Shown piece by piece: positions 1 through 8,813 of a DNA stretch of 38,121 nucleotides. Each line of letters begins with the position of its first letter. Positions within the stretch are counted from its first letter, which is position 1. The notes beneath the pieces are model-generated. The model was not told the DNA's origin, did not search any database, and was given only the letters and a program-made list of their open reading frames with translations. A program made the position numbers and the translations under genes. The stretch comes from an uncultured Bacteroidota bacterium (GTDB taxonomy: Bacteria > Bacteroidota > Bacteroidia > Bacteroidales > WCHB1-69): assembly GCA_902786595.1 (NCBI GenBank), contig CADADB010000002.1:222011-260131 (forward strand), given 5' to 3'.

Positions 1-2057
1 TGAAACCGTTTGAAGTGGGCCGTGTCATCCATTCCCGCCCTTACTACAGATGCGCTGTGCATCCCTATCTGACTAATGACTTGGATACGGATATTACTGA
101 CACCGAGGAATTTAAGGCGAAGATGATTATGATTCGCGAAACCATGGGCAACATTATGCAGCTGACCCCCGGTACCCCTCGCGATGCCATGACGGCCGTC
201 AATAATATTGAAAGCAATACCTTCCTGCTCAATTTCATCGTTTCCAATCTGTCGCTCGGCGTGGCGGAAAAACAGGATGTGCTGGAAACCCCCGACATTA
301 TGATTCGTGCCGACAAAGTGCTGAATATGTTGTCACACGAGTTGCAGGTCGTGGAGATCAAACACCAGATCCACACCAAATCCCACCAGGAAATGGAGAA
401 GCAGCAGCGTGAGTATATCCTGAACCAGCAGATGAAGACCATTCAGGAAGAACTGGGCGGGCCTTCCTCGGAAAAGGATTTCGACGATCTGCGCGAGCGT
501 GCCGCCAAGAAAAAATGGAATCAGGAGACCGCCGACCTCTTCGACAAAGAGTTCAAAAAACTGCAGCGTACCAACTACATGTCTCCCGATTACTCCGTGC
601 AACTCAACTACTTGGAGCTGCTCGTTGACCTTCCCTGGAACGAATACAGCGAAGACAACTTCGACCTGAAGAAAACCCGCGAGGTGCTTGACAAGGACCA
701 TTATGGACTGGAAAAAGTGAAAGAGCGCATCCTTGAATATCTGGCTGTTTTGAAGCTGAAAGGCGATATGAAATCTCCGATTCTCTGTCTGGCAGGCCCT
801 CCAGGAGTCGGTAAGACTTCCCTTGGCCGCTCCATCGCAGAGGCCATCGGACGTAAATATGTGCGTATTTCCCTCGGCGGCGTGCACGACGAGGCCGAGA
901 TCCGCGGCCACCGCAAGACCTACATCGGCGCCATGCCTGGCCGCATCATCCAGAATATGCGCAAGGTGGGCTACGCCAACCCCGTGTTCGTGTTGGACGA
1001 AATCGACAAAGTGTCCGGCATGGGTGTCAACGGCGACCCGTCGGCGGCTCTTCTCGAGGTGATGGATCCCGAACAGAACAGCACCTTCAACGACAACTAC
1101 CTCGAAACCCCGTTCGACCTCTCCAAAGTGCTCTTCATCGCCACCGCCAACAATCTCAACAGCATTCATCCGGCACTCTTGGACCGTATGGAAATCATTG
1201 ACATTCCGGGCTATCTGGCAGAAGAAAAGCTGGCCATCGCAATAAGACACCTTATTCCAAAACAATTGAAAGACAATGGATTAACAGCAGAACAGCTGAC
1301 CATTTCTGAGGATACTGTCAAAGCGGTTATCAGCGATTATACCCGTGAGTCGGGTGTGCGCGGATTGGAACGCACGCTCGCGAAAATCATCCGCAAGCGC
1401 GCGGCACAACTTGTGCAGGAAGGCACCATGCAACCTGACGTGAAGCCCGAAGACTTGAAAGAGATTTTGGGCTCGCCTATCTTTCAGTTAGAGAAGGCGT
1501 TAGACAAGGACGTCTATGGCGTTGCCACTGGTTTGGCTTGGACGGCGGTGGGCGGCGAAATCCTTTTCGTGGAGGCACTTACAAGCGCAGGAAAAGGCGA
1601 GATGACGCTCACTGGAAACCTCGGCGACGTGATGAAAGAGTCGGCCACCATCGCCTACGAATTTTTGAAGGCGCACGCTGAAGAGTATGGTGTTAACCCC
1701 GAGGATTTCAACAACAAGAAAGTGCACATCCACGTGCCCGAAGGCGCGACCCCGAAAGACGGTCCTTCTGCGGGCATCACCATCCTCACCGCATTAGTCT
1801 CCGCATACACGAAAATACCTGTGCGTGAGAAAATTGCGATGACCGGAGAGATTACTTTGCGCGGAAAATTGCTCCCTGTGGGTGGCATCAAAGAGAAGAT
1901 ACTCGCAGCCAAGCGTTGCGGCATTTTCGACATTGTGATGTCCAAGGAGAACAAGAAAGATATTGACGACATCAAGGAGAATTTCATCGAAGGAATGCGT
2001 TTCCACTACTTCGAGGAGATGAAAGATGCCGTGAAGTTCAATTTTAACCAACAATAA
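1..2057 (+). CDS. lon: ATP-dependent Lon protease (5' end cut off)
   Basis: Lon is a cytoplasmic AAA+ serine protease that unfolds and degrades damaged and regulatory proteins. The reading frame is open from base 3, so the first roughly 130 residues of the substrate-binding N domain lie outside the window; the GTG at 15 is internal. What remains is the rest of the N domain and a coiled-coil stretch, then the AAA+ module with Walker A GPPGVGKT (795-818) and Walker B FVLDEID, then the C-terminal protease domain. The catalytic serine sits in PKDGPSAG (codon 1767) and the catalytic lysine in GGIKEK (codon 1890), giving the Ser-Lys dyad of the family. No disruption is visible. meaB starts 2 bp after the stop, so the two are probably co-transcribed. 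Confidence 0.97.
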   Translation, partial: KPFEVGRVIHSRPYYRCAVHPYLTNDLDTDITDTEEFKAKMIMIRETMGNIMQLTPGTPRDAMTAVNNIESNTFLLNFIVSNLSLGVAEKQDVLETPDIMIRADKVLNMLSHELQVVEIKHQIHTKSHQEMEKQQREYILNQQMKTIQEELGGPSSEKDFDDLRERAAKKKWNQETADLFDKEFKKLQRTNYMSPDYSVQLNYLELLVDLPWNEYSEDNFDLKKTREVLDKDHYGLEKVKERILEYLAVLKLKGDMKSPILCLAGPPGVGKTSLGRSIAEAIGRKYVRISLGGVHDEAEIRGHRKTYIGAMPGRIIQNMRKVGYANPVFVLDEIDKVSGMGVNGDPSAALLEVMDPEQNSTFNDNYLETPFDLSKVLFIATANNLNSIHPALLDRMEIIDIPGYLAEEKLAIAIRHLIPKQLKDNGLTAEQLTISEDTVKAVISDYTRESGVRGLERTLAKIIRKRAAQLVQEGTMQPDVKPEDLKEILGSPIFQLEKALDKDVYGVATGLAWTAVGGEILFVEALTSAGKGEMTLTGNLGDVMKESATIAYEFLKAHAEEYGVNPEDFNNKKVHIHVPEGATPKDGPSAGITILTALVSAYTKIPVREKIAMTGEITLRGKLLPVGGIKEKILAAKRCGIFDIVMSKENKKDIDDIKENFIEGMRFHYFEEMKDAVKFNFNQQ

Positions 2058-2059
2058 TC

Positions 2060-3118
2060 ATGGCAAATCCCTATTACGAATCGGCATTGACGGAACGCGC
2101 GGGCGTGGAACAGCCCATGCAAGTGAATCCGCATTTCAAACGGCACAAGAAAGTCGAGCTGACCGTGGACGATTACGTGAAGGGGATTTTGGACGGCGAC
2201 CGTACTATCCTTAGCCGGGCCATCACCATGATAGAGAGCGAGAATCCCACACATATCGCGATGGCGCAGGACATCATTGAACGTTGTCTTCCCCATTCGG
2301 GCAATTCGTTGCGCATTGGCATCACGGGTGTGCCGGGGGTGGGCAAGAGCACGTTCATCGAGTCGTTCGGCGGGATGCTGACCGCACAAGGCCACAAGTT
2401 GGCGGTGCTGGCCATCGACCCGTCAAGCGAGCGCACCAAAGGCAGTATTTTGGGCGACAAAACCCGCATGGAAACGCTTTCCGTCGATCCGAACGCCTTC
2501 ATTCGCCCTTCGCCCTCCGGTTCCGCATTGGGCGGCGTGGCCCGCAAGACCCGAGAATCCATCATTCTTTGCGAGGCCGCTGGCTTCGACACCATCATCG
2601 TGGAGACCGTGGGTGTTGGACAGTCGGAAACCGTGGTCAAGTCCATGGTCGATTTCTTCCTGTTGTTGATGCTGGCCGGTGCCGGCGACGAACTGCAGGG
2701 CATCAAGCGCGGCATTATGGAAATGGCTGACGCATTGGTGATTAACAAGGCCGACGGCGACAACCTGCCCAAGGCAAAGGGTGCTGCATCGCAGTACCGT
2801 GCCGCCTTGAAACTCTTCCCCAAGAGCGACAACGGCTGGGACGTGCCCGTGGAGGTATGCTCCGCCCGGGAATGTTTCGCCTTGGACAAAGTGTGGCAGA
2901 TCATTCAGGATTTCGTCACGCTAACCAAAGGAAACGGTAGTTTTGAAAGAACCCGTAACGAGCAGTTGATCAATATTTTCTACCATTGGATAGAATACAC
3001 CTTACATAATCGTTTCTACAATAACGAAGCTACGCAAGCCAAAATTGACGAGCTGATACCGAGAATTCAGTCAAAGCAGATTTCGCCCTACATGGCCGCT
3101 GCGAAATTGACGGAATAA
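2060..3118 (+). CDS. meaB: MeaB/ArgK-family GTPase, methylmalonyl-CoA mutase chaperone
   Basis: This is a 352-residue P-loop GTPase of the MeaB family. Known members gate loading of adenosylcobalamin onto methylmalonyl-CoA mutase and protect the enzyme from inactivation. Visible are Walker A GVPGVGKST near residues 90-98, the family segment ERTKGSILGDKTRM after the first strand, a DTIIVETVGVGQSE switch region and the NKAD base-recognition motif. Length is normal for the family. The ATG lies 2 bp after the lon stop. The mutase subunits mutA/mutB, often next to meaB, are not in this window. Presence of the gene implies a succinate-propionate route in this organism, which is inference from family knowledge. 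Confidence 0.93.
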   Translation: MANPYYESALTERAGVEQPMQVNPHFKRHKKVELTVDDYVKGILDGDRTILSRAITMIESENPTHIAMAQDIIERCLPHSGNSLRIGITGVPGVGKSTFIESFGGMLTAQGHKLAVLAIDPSSERTKGSILGDKTRMETLSVDPNAFIRPSPSGSALGGVARKTRESIILCEAAGFDTIIVETVGVGQSETVVKSMVDFFLLLMLAGAGDELQGIKRGIMEMADALVINKADGDNLPKAKGAASQYRAALKLFPKSDNGWDVPVEVCSARECFALDKVWQIIQDFVTLTKGNGSFERTRNEQLINIFYHWIEYTLHNRFYNNEATQAKIDELIPRIQSKQISPYMAAAKLTE

Positions 3119-3141
3119 TTCGCTCACGTCCTAAAAAAATG

Positions 3142-3149
3142 TATCTTTG
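3142..3149 (+). promoter_or_regulatory. Bacteroidota -7 box, alkaline phosphatase promoter
   Basis: TATCTTTG matches the Bacteroidota -7 consensus TAnnTTTG and lies 23 bp before the ATG at 3172. A -33 TTTG is not clear; TTCG begins at 3119. It marks a new transcription unit after meaB. Confidence 0.6.
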
Positions 3150-3171
3150 CGCGTTTTAAAAAATAGGTGAG

Positions 3172-4818
3172 ATGAAACGCTTCGTTCTTTACAGTCTTCT
3201 GACTTTCACAATGTTATGCGCTATGGCGCAGCCCAAAGCCATCAAGAATGTTATTTTGATGATTCCTGATGGCACCTCCACCAGTCTGCTCTCCGCAGCT
3301 CGATGGTACCAAACCTACATGGATTCCAACAACACTACTTTGAATATTGACCCGTACATCTGTGGGCTTGTGCGTACGCACTCCTCTGATGCGCCCATCG
3401 GAGACTCGGCACCCACCACTTCCTGCTACGTTTCAGGACAGCCCTCTCAAACGGGATTTATCTCCACCTATCCCGTGGCAACTGACCACGATTTGGTGCC
3501 CGTGGATGCCACCCGCGCCTACCAACCTTTGGCCACCGTGCTGGAGGCCGCCAAGATGCTACAACACAAATCCACAGGTCTTGTCTTCACCTGTGAGTTC
3601 CCGCATGCCACTCCCGCCGACTGTTCCGCACACACCTATAGTCGTGGCAAATACGGCATGATTGCCCCGCAAATGGCCCACAACCATCTGGATGTGGTGA
3701 TGGGTGGAGGCGTCAAATATCTTTCCGACAAGCTGCAAAACGACCTGAAATCAGCCGGATATAATATTTATCTTGATGATATTCAAGGTTTTAGAAGTTG
3801 TACAACAGCTCCCGTGTGGGCTCTCTTCGGTGAAACGTCCATGCCTTACTGGTTGGAAGCTGACAAACAGAAAACTCCTTCCTTGGCCGAGATGACGCAA
3901 AAAGCCATTGAGATGCTTTCTAAAGACGAGGACGGTTTTTTCTTGATGGTGGAGGGAAGTAAAGTTGATTGGGCCGCCCACGACAATGATGCCAAAAATG
4001 CTGTTATAGAGTTTCTGGAGTTTGACAAGGCCTGTGGCGTGGCTCTCGATTTTGCCAAGAAAAACGGAGAAACAGTCGTGGTGATTTTACCCGACCACGG
4101 CACAGGTGCCGTCACTATCGGCAACCCCAAAGCCAGTCGCGATGGTTATGACAAATTATCGCTGAAACAACTCATGAGCCCCATCGACCACTACCAACTT
4201 TCCAACTGGTCGATGGGTGAGAAACTCAAAGCGGTTGATACCACCGAATGGCCTCAAATCTTCGAAACCTATTTCGGTTTTACCCCGCAACCCGCTGAAA
4301 TCACCTATCTTACTACTGCCAAGGATTACGACAAATCCTCGTTCTCCAAAGAGGAACGCAAAGGCAACCTGTCAATGTGCAAGATGCTCAGCCAAGTGCT
4401 GTATAACCGCACCTATTTCGGCTTCACCACCTTTGGGCACACCATAGAGAATGTCTTTTTGGCTGTATATCACCCCCAAAACGACATACTAAGGGGCGTT
4501 CCTACCAATATCGACGTTTTCAACTATCTGTGCCGCCAGATGGGTCTGACGGACAAAATGGATAGCTTGACCTCAGACATTTATGCCGACCATCATCAGG
4601 TTTTCGAAGGTTATGACATGAAAATCGACAGTTTGGACAAATACCATTATCGTTTGACGGTCAAAAACAGGCGTAATGTGCTGGTGGCTGATAGTTATGA
4701 AAACTATTTTACCATAAACAACAAAAAAGTTGACTTGGAATCGGTGATTGTCTATATGGACAAGAACAAAACATTTTATTTGCCAAAGGAGTTGAGATTT
4801 TTCATTGAGTTAAAATAA
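3172..4818 (+). CDS. Secreted alkaline phosphatase (PhoA family)
   Basis: A 548-residue metal-dependent phosphomonoesterase, probably periplasmic. The first 19 residues form a signal peptide ending AMA, followed by QPK. The PhoA-type active site is complete: metal ligand D33 in MIPDG, nucleophile S79 in GDSAPTTS, the glutamate in LMVEGSKVD followed by WAAHDND, the ligand pair in LPDHGTG, and a late histidine in GHTIENVF. The last roughly 90 residues form a beta-rich tail of unclear role. It stands alone between the lon-meaB unit and a coiled-coil gene, with its own -7 box. No Pho box can be called by eye, so phosphate regulation is not shown. The substrate is unknown; phosphomonoesters in general are likely. 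Confidence 0.88.
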   Translation: MKRFVLYSLLTFTMLCAMAQPKAIKNVILMIPDGTSTSLLSAARWYQTYMDSNNTTLNIDPYICGLVRTHSSDAPIGDSAPTTSCYVSGQPSQTGFISTYPVATDHDLVPVDATRAYQPLATVLEAAKMLQHKSTGLVFTCEFPHATPADCSAHTYSRGKYGMIAPQMAHNHLDVVMGGGVKYLSDKLQNDLKSAGYNIYLDDIQGFRSCTTAPVWALFGETSMPYWLEADKQKTPSLAEMTQKAIEMLSKDEDGFFLMVEGSKVDWAAHDNDAKNAVIEFLEFDKACGVALDFAKKNGETVVVILPDHGTGAVTIGNPKASRDGYDKLSLKQLMSPIDHYQLSNWSMGEKLKAVDTTEWPQIFETYFGFTPQPAEITYLTTAKDYDKSSFSKEERKGNLSMCKMLSQVLYNRTYFGFTTFGHTIENVFLAVYHPQNDILRGVPTNIDVFNYLCRQMGLTDKMDSLTSDIYADHHQVFEGYDMKIDSLDKYHYRLTVKNRRNVLVADSYENYFTINNKKVDLESVIVYMDKNKTFYLPKELRFFIELK

Positions 4819-4883
4819 TATAGAACGGTATAATTTTTTTCAGAAAAAAGCGTTAAACACGATTAAATAAGTAAAAAAAGAAT

Positions 4884-5831
4884 ATGGAAACGACAAGTTC
4901 AATGAATTACGGAGGACAGAATCAGAATGCTAATCAAGAGAATCCTCTGAAGAAATGGGTGATTATTTTGGGTGCGCTGGCAGGACTTTTCCTTTGCACC
5001 ACGATTTATTTTGCTCGCTTTGCGAAACCTACCATGAATAAGGTCTATACTCAGGTTGAGACGAAAAACTTGGAATTGCAAAACGAGTTGGACGCCCTTA
5101 TGGCTGAGCACAATCGCATAAAGGAACAATATGGCGATTTGTCGGACCAGCTGAGCGAAAAGGACAGCATCATCATGGCCAATGCCGCTGAGATTGAGAA
5201 GCTGATCAATTCCCAGGCCGACTATAACCGCATCAAGAAGCAACTGGCTCGTTTGCAGAATATTTCGCAGGAGTATGTTCAGGAGATGGACAAGCTCTAT
5301 CAGGAGAACCAGGCGCTGAAGGAAGAGAACCAACAGGTGCGTGCCACTTTGGAACAAGAGCGTGAGGTTACCCGTACTATCCAGAAATCCAACGAGGATT
5401 TGTCCCAGAAGATTAGCAATGCTGCCACGTTCAAGGCCTATAACATCAAAAGTGCCGGTTATTTGGTGCGCAATAAAGGCACAGAGGAGCCGACAGAAAA
5501 GGCCAGCAAGGTGAAACGTATCAAGACCACTTTGATGCTGGGTGAAAACTCCTTGATTGAGCCCGGTCCCGTGAACATTTACTGCCGCATCGCCATTCCC
5601 GAAACGGGCAAGGTGCTGACCATGGGCACAGGCGACACCTATTCGTTCGTGCATAATGGACAACGTCTGCAGTATTCTTGCAAAACAGTGGTGAATTATA
5701 ACAATAAAGCCGAAAACATCGCTTTGAATTGGGACTTGATGTCTGACGATAAGGCCATCAAGGGTCAATACAGTGTTCAGTTATATACTGACGACCAGTT
5801 CCTGGGCGAATGTTACTTTACCTTGAAGTAA
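4884..5831 (+). CDS. Unrecognised inner-membrane coiled-coil protein
   Basis: I do not recognise this 315-residue protein. It has a polar N-terminal stretch of about 25 residues rich in Asn and Gln, one hydrophobic segment (about residues 26-47), and a long heptad-patterned helical region (about 55-170, rich in E, Q, K, L) that should form a coiled coil. The last roughly 125 residues look like an all-beta domain. The topology suggests a short cytoplasmic tail, one membrane anchor, and a periplasmic stalk carrying a beta domain. It lies 30 bp before nusB and may be co-transcribed with it. No catalytic motif is visible; a structural or envelope role is possible but not supported further. Confidence 0.75.
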   Translation: METTSSMNYGGQNQNANQENPLKKWVIILGALAGLFLCTTIYFARFAKPTMNKVYTQVETKNLELQNELDALMAEHNRIKEQYGDLSDQLSEKDSIIMANAAEIEKLINSQADYNRIKKQLARLQNISQEYVQEMDKLYQENQALKEENQQVRATLEQEREVTRTIQKSNEDLSQKISNAATFKAYNIKSAGYLVRNKGTEEPTEKASKVKRIKTTLMLGENSLIEPGPVNIYCRIAIPETGKVLTMGTGDTYSFVHNGQRLQYSCKTVVNYNNKAENIALNWDLMSDDKAIKGQYSVQLYTDDQFLGECYFTLK

Positions 5832-5861
5832 TGTTTTCACACCTAAAATCAACCGGACGAT

Positions 5862-6809
5862 ATGGTAAGCAGGCACTATTTGAGAATCAAGACCATGCAG
5901 GCATTATATGCGTATAATGCCAATCCTAAGGCAAATGTAGCAACTGCCGAAGCGGATTTGTTGAAGTCTGTGCGCAGTTGTTACACGCTTTTCCTTTGGC
6001 TCTTTGCCCTGCTGCCTGAAATCGCCTTTTACAGGACCAAGAAGCTGGACAGTCTGAAGGAGAAATTCAACCCGACGGCGGAAGACTTGAACCCCAACAC
6101 CAAATTTGTGGACAACAAGGTGATCCGCCAGATCGAAAACAACCAAGAACTCCAGCATCTATGGCCGAAATACCATATCCTATGGGAGGATGAAACCGAT
6201 TTGATTGCCAAATTGTTCCGTGAGATCGAACAACTTCCAGAGTATGAAGTTTATATGTCGGGAGGCGAAAGCGATTATCAAGAGGACAAGAAGTTCGTGC
6301 TGACGGTAATCGAAAAAGTATTCGCCGACAATGATCTGTTACATTGGTATTTAGGTGAGAAAAACACGCATTGGATAGACGACTATGATGAAGCCATGAT
6401 GATGCTTTATCAGAATGTCAAAGAGTTCAAGGAAAACAAAGGCGATGCGTGTAAAGTCGACTCTTTGTACAAGAGCGAGGAGGATGAGCAATTCTGTAAG
6501 CAACTGTTCCGCAAGACGATAGAACATGCGGATGAATACACCCAAATGATTGAGGAGAAGCTTCAGAACTGGGAGTTGGAAAGAGTCATTAACCTTGACA
6601 TGCTGTTGATGCGCATGGCCCTATGCGAGCTGCTGGAATTCCCCTTGATTCCTATCAAAGTGACGTTGAACGAGTATATTGAAATGGCCAAGTGGTACAG
6701 TTCAGACAAGAGCAAGGTATTTATTAATGGTATCCTGGACCGCTTGATTGTGGATTTGCGCGACAACGGACGCATCGTGAAGACGGGAAGAGGGTTGTAT
6801 CAGAATTGA
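5862..6809 (+). CDS. nusB: Transcription antitermination factor NusB
   Basis: NusB binds boxA RNA with S10 (NusE) in the antitermination complex that supports rRNA transcription. The recognisable NusB fold is in the last roughly 130 residues, including the conserved helices around NLDMLLMRMALCEL, KVTLNEYIEMAKWYSS and KVFINGILDRL. At 315 residues it is more than twice the E. coli length; the extra N-terminal part (about 170 residues) is usual for Bacteroidota NusB. It heads the run nusB, DUF1573 lipoprotein, yajC, YbbR-like, coaE, an order I recall from other Bacteroidales. Its stop codon lies inside a heptamer repeat array. Confidence 0.93.
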   Translation: MVSRHYLRIKTMQALYAYNANPKANVATAEADLLKSVRSCYTLFLWLFALLPEIAFYRTKKLDSLKEKFNPTAEDLNPNTKFVDNKVIRQIENNQELQHLWPKYHILWEDETDLIAKLFREIEQLPEYEVYMSGGESDYQEDKKFVLTVIEKVFADNDLLHWYLGEKNTHWIDDYDEAMMMLYQNVKEFKENKGDACKVDSLYKSEEDEQFCKQLFRKTIEHADEYTQMIEEKLQNWELERVINLDMLLMRMALCELLEFPLIPIKVTLNEYIEMAKWYSSDKSKVFINGILDRLIVDLRDNGRIVKTGRGLYQN

Positions 6810-6833
6810 TAATGGATAATGGATAATTGATAA
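6806..6833 (+). repeat. Heptamer array, four TKGATAA units, nusB junction
   Basis: Four 7-bp units run without interruption: TTGATAA, TGGATAA, TGGATAA, TTGATAA. The nusB stop codon (6807-6809) lies in the first unit, and the start codon of the next gene (6833-6835) begins at the last base of the final unit. The array therefore is the whole intergenic spacer. Confidence 0.9.
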
Positions 6834-7300
6834 TGAGAAAGACGACAATATTGTTAATGTTAACCATCGGATTGGTGTTCGGTGGGTGTCATCGTAAAGC
6901 GGCTCCGGAGGGCGGTTTTACGGTGAAGGATGTGCACAATCCCCAGACTGCCGAAGGAATGTCCGCCAAGGATGCGGAAAAGTTGCCCGTCATTGAATTT
7001 GAGACGACAACGTATGATTTCGGGGATGTGGTGGAAGGCGAACGGCTCACGTATGCTTTCAAATTCAAGAATACTGGAAAGTCAAACCTGATCATTTACT
7101 CTTCCGAAGCAACTTGCGGTTGCACTACGTCACAGCCGCCAAAGGCCCCCATTCGTCCAGGTGAAAGTGGCGAAATTATTGTGACGTTTGATTCCCAAGG
7201 ACAAAAAGGTCAGGTGAATAAACGAGTCTTGGTAGGTGCAAATACCTATCCTGTCGAGACCATTCTGACCATCACCGCGAATGTGTCGTCGAATAAGTGA
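6833..7300 (+). CDS. DUF1573 lipoprotein
   Basis: A 155-residue exported lipoprotein. The N-terminus has a short basic-hydrophobic signal with lipobox VFGGC, so the cysteine near residue 19 would be acylated. The rest is one DUF1573 domain, an Ig-like beta sandwich related to ASPM-SPD-2-Hydin modules, with the family signature around FETTTYDFGDVVEGE, FKFKNTGKSNLII, ATCGCTTSQPP and GQVNKRVLV. I chose the ATG at 6833 over an in-frame TTG at 6827, because the upstream bases belong to a heptamer repeat. The biochemical role of DUF1573 proteins is unknown. Its position in the nusB-yajC-coaE run is typical for Bacteroidales. Confidence 0.88.
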   Translation: MRKTTILLMLTIGLVFGGCHRKAAPEGGFTVKDVHNPQTAEGMSAKDAEKLPVIEFETTTYDFGDVVEGERLTYAFKFKNTGKSNLIIYSSEATCGCTTSQPPKAPIRPGESGEIIVTFDSQGQKGQVNKRVLVGANTYPVETILTITANVSSNK

Positions 7301-7356
7301 ATAGTGAACAGTGATTAGTGATTAGTCTTGAATATCAAATCACAAATCACAAATAA
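7296..7356 (+). repeat. Two heptamer arrays (AGTGATT x4, CAAATCA x3)
   Basis: AGTGAAT, AGTGAAC, AGTGATT, AGTGATT occupy 7296-7323, then after 12 bp CAAATCA, CAAATCA, CAAATAA occupy 7336-7356. The lipoprotein stop TGA (7298-7300) is within the first unit. The A-rich remainder up to yajC at 7392 shows no other feature. Confidence 0.85.
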
Positions 7357-7391
7357 ACAATAAAACAAACAATTAATCAAACAACGAACGT

Positions 7392-7763
7392 ATGCTGAAC
7401 ATTTTATTTCCTTTATTAGATGCAGCTCCTGCTGCGGCACCCTCAGGTATGGGCGGCGGCTCTTCCATGCTCATTTTCATCCTGCTGATGATCCTCATTT
7501 TCTATTTCTTCATGATTCGTCCTCAGCAGAAGAAACAGAAAAAAATTGAAGAAGCCCGTAACAGTCTCCAAAGAGGCGACAAAGTGGTGACCATTGGTGG
7601 TATCCACGGCAAGATTACGGATATCAAAGACAACACGTTCACCATTGAAATCGCTCACGATGTCCGCATCGAAGTCGATAAGGCGGCCATTTCTTTCAAC
7701 GAAGCTACCCTGAACCAACCTAAACAGGAGCCCAAACAAGAAGAAAAGAAAGAAAACGAGTAG
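7392..7763 (+). CDS. yajC: Sec translocon accessory subunit YajC
   Basis: YajC is a small membrane partner of SecDF that supports Sec-dependent export. The 123-residue protein has a short Ala/Pro/Gly-rich N-terminus, one transmembrane helix (about residues 24-42, ending in FFMIRPQQKKQKK, the family hallmark), then the conserved cytoplasmic part LQRGDKVVTIGGIHGKI and a C-terminal Lys/Glu/Gln-rich tail. Length and layout are normal. The next gene begins 3 bp after its stop, so translation is probably coupled. Confidence 0.96.
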   Translation: MLNILFPLLDAAPAAAPSGMGGGSSMLIFILLMILIFYFFMIRPQQKKQKKIEEARNSLQRGDKVVTIGGIHGKITDIKDNTFTIEIAHDVRIEVDKAAISFNEATLNQPKQEPKQEEKKENE

Positions 7764-7766
7764 GCA

Positions 7767-8186
7767 ATGGCTGATAACAAGCAACATAGAATACCTGTGA
7801 AATTACCGTCATTGGCTTTTATAGTGTGCCTGTTGATTTCGGTCGCCTGCTGGGTGGTGGTTACCTTCTCCAAAGATTACAAGATGACGTACGAGTATAA
7901 ACTGGTATGCGACAATCTGCCTGAAGGTCGCAAATCAGTTACGGCTTCAGATACTGTCATCGCATTGACCTTCAACCAGAAAGGGCTTCGATATTTGACA
8001 AAGCCGTTTACGGGCAAAAACAAAGAGGTGACAGTGTCTGTCAGTGACCTGATAAAGCCGAAGAACAAGGTGAGTGTCTATACGTTCACGAACAAGGAGA
8101 TGTGCGACTTTTTGGTAGAGCACAATTTCGGTCCGGAATTGGTGGCGGTTTCATCCCCCGAGGTCATCACGTTCTATTTGCGTTAA
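7767..8186 (+). CDS. Short YbbR-like membrane protein
   Basis: A 139-residue protein with a cytoplasmic basic N-terminus, one transmembrane helix (about residues 14-34) and an extracytoplasmic domain resembling a single YbbR repeat. The resemblance covers the start (TYEYKLVCDNLPEGR) and the alternating strands ending in SSPEVITFYLR. Position between yajC and coaE supports this, since Bacteroidales often carry a YbbR-domain gene there. The usual homolog is, from memory, about twice as long, so this one seems reduced to one domain. YbbR proteins elsewhere (CdaR) regulate diadenylate cyclase, but nothing here shows that function. The assignment is tentative. Confidence 0.65.
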   Translation: MADNKQHRIPVKLPSLAFIVCLLISVACWVVVTFSKDYKMTYEYKLVCDNLPEGRKSVTASDTVIALTFNQKGLRYLTKPFTGKNKEVTVSVSDLIKPKNKVSVYTFTNKEMCDFLVEHNFGPELVAVSSPEVITFYLR

Positions 8187-8188
8187 TA

Positions 8189-8737
8189 ATGGTCAAAATC
8201 GGTCTTACCGGAGGGATAGGTACCGGGAAAACTTACCTTTCTTCCCATTTCCGTGACATGGGAATTCCTGTGTATTATGCCGACGAGGAGGCGAAAAAGC
8301 TCTATCGTAAGCCCGAGTTTCTGTCGGAGATGCGTAAGGTGTTTCCGGCAGAAAATCTTTGGTTTCCCGACGGGTCTCTTAACATGTCCGAACTGGCAAA
8401 GTCTTTTGCGGACGAGAATTTCCTGCAGCGGCTCAGCCGTTTCGTGCATCCGTTTGTGATGCGCGACTTCGAAAGTTGGGCTGCGCAGCAGAATACGCCT
8501 GCAGTGATGATGGAATCTGCCATTCTATTTGAGTATGATCTGGTTTCCTATTTCGACAAGATCATTGTCGCGGACGCGCCGGAGGCATTGCGTATCAAAC
8601 GCATCTTGGCGCGGAATCCCCATCTGACCGAAGCGGACATCCGTCAGCGCATGTCGCGGCAGATGTCGCAAGAGGAGAAATGCTCCCGCGCGGATTTGGT
8701 GGTCTGCACGGGGGAGACGTATCGGGAAGGATTGTAA
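8189..8737 (+). CDS. coaE: Dephospho-CoA kinase
   Basis: CoaE phosphorylates the 3'-hydroxyl of dephospho-CoA, the last step of coenzyme A synthesis. The 182-residue protein has the P-loop GLTGGIGTGKT at the N-terminus, the conserved YYADEEAKKLY segment, HPFVMRDFESW, ESAILFE, and the lid region RQMSQEEKCSRADLVV. The ATG at 8189, 2 bp after the YbbR-like stop, is preferred over an upstream in-frame start that would overlap that gene. The C-terminus is about 10-15 residues shorter than usual: the last helix after the ADLVV strand is nearly absent. The catalytic core looks intact. Confidence 0.93.
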   Translation: MVKIGLTGGIGTGKTYLSSHFRDMGIPVYYADEEAKKLYRKPEFLSEMRKVFPAENLWFPDGSLNMSELAKSFADENFLQRLSRFVHPFVMRDFESWAAQQNTPAVMMESAILFEYDLVSYFDKIIVADAPEALRIKRILARNPHLTEADIRQRMSRQMSQEEKCSRADLVVCTGETYREGL

Positions 8738-8761
8738 TTCATAATTATAGCATGTTCTAAA

Positions 8762-8791
8762 AAAAGAGACACCCGAAAAAGGTGTCTCTTT
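8762..8791. terminator. Bidirectional terminator, coaE / S46 peptidase
   Basis: A perfect stem AGAGACACC / GGTGTCTCT with a 7-nt loop CGAAAAA is flanked by an A-run on the left and TTTCT on the right. It can terminate both convergent units. Confidence 0.85.
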
Positions 8792-8813
8792 CTGTCTTAT
8801 AGCACAAAACGTA

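Noticed and set aside
333-1265. 310-residue minus-strand open frame inside lon
   Set aside because: Antisense to conserved AAA+ motifs of Lon and without a family match.
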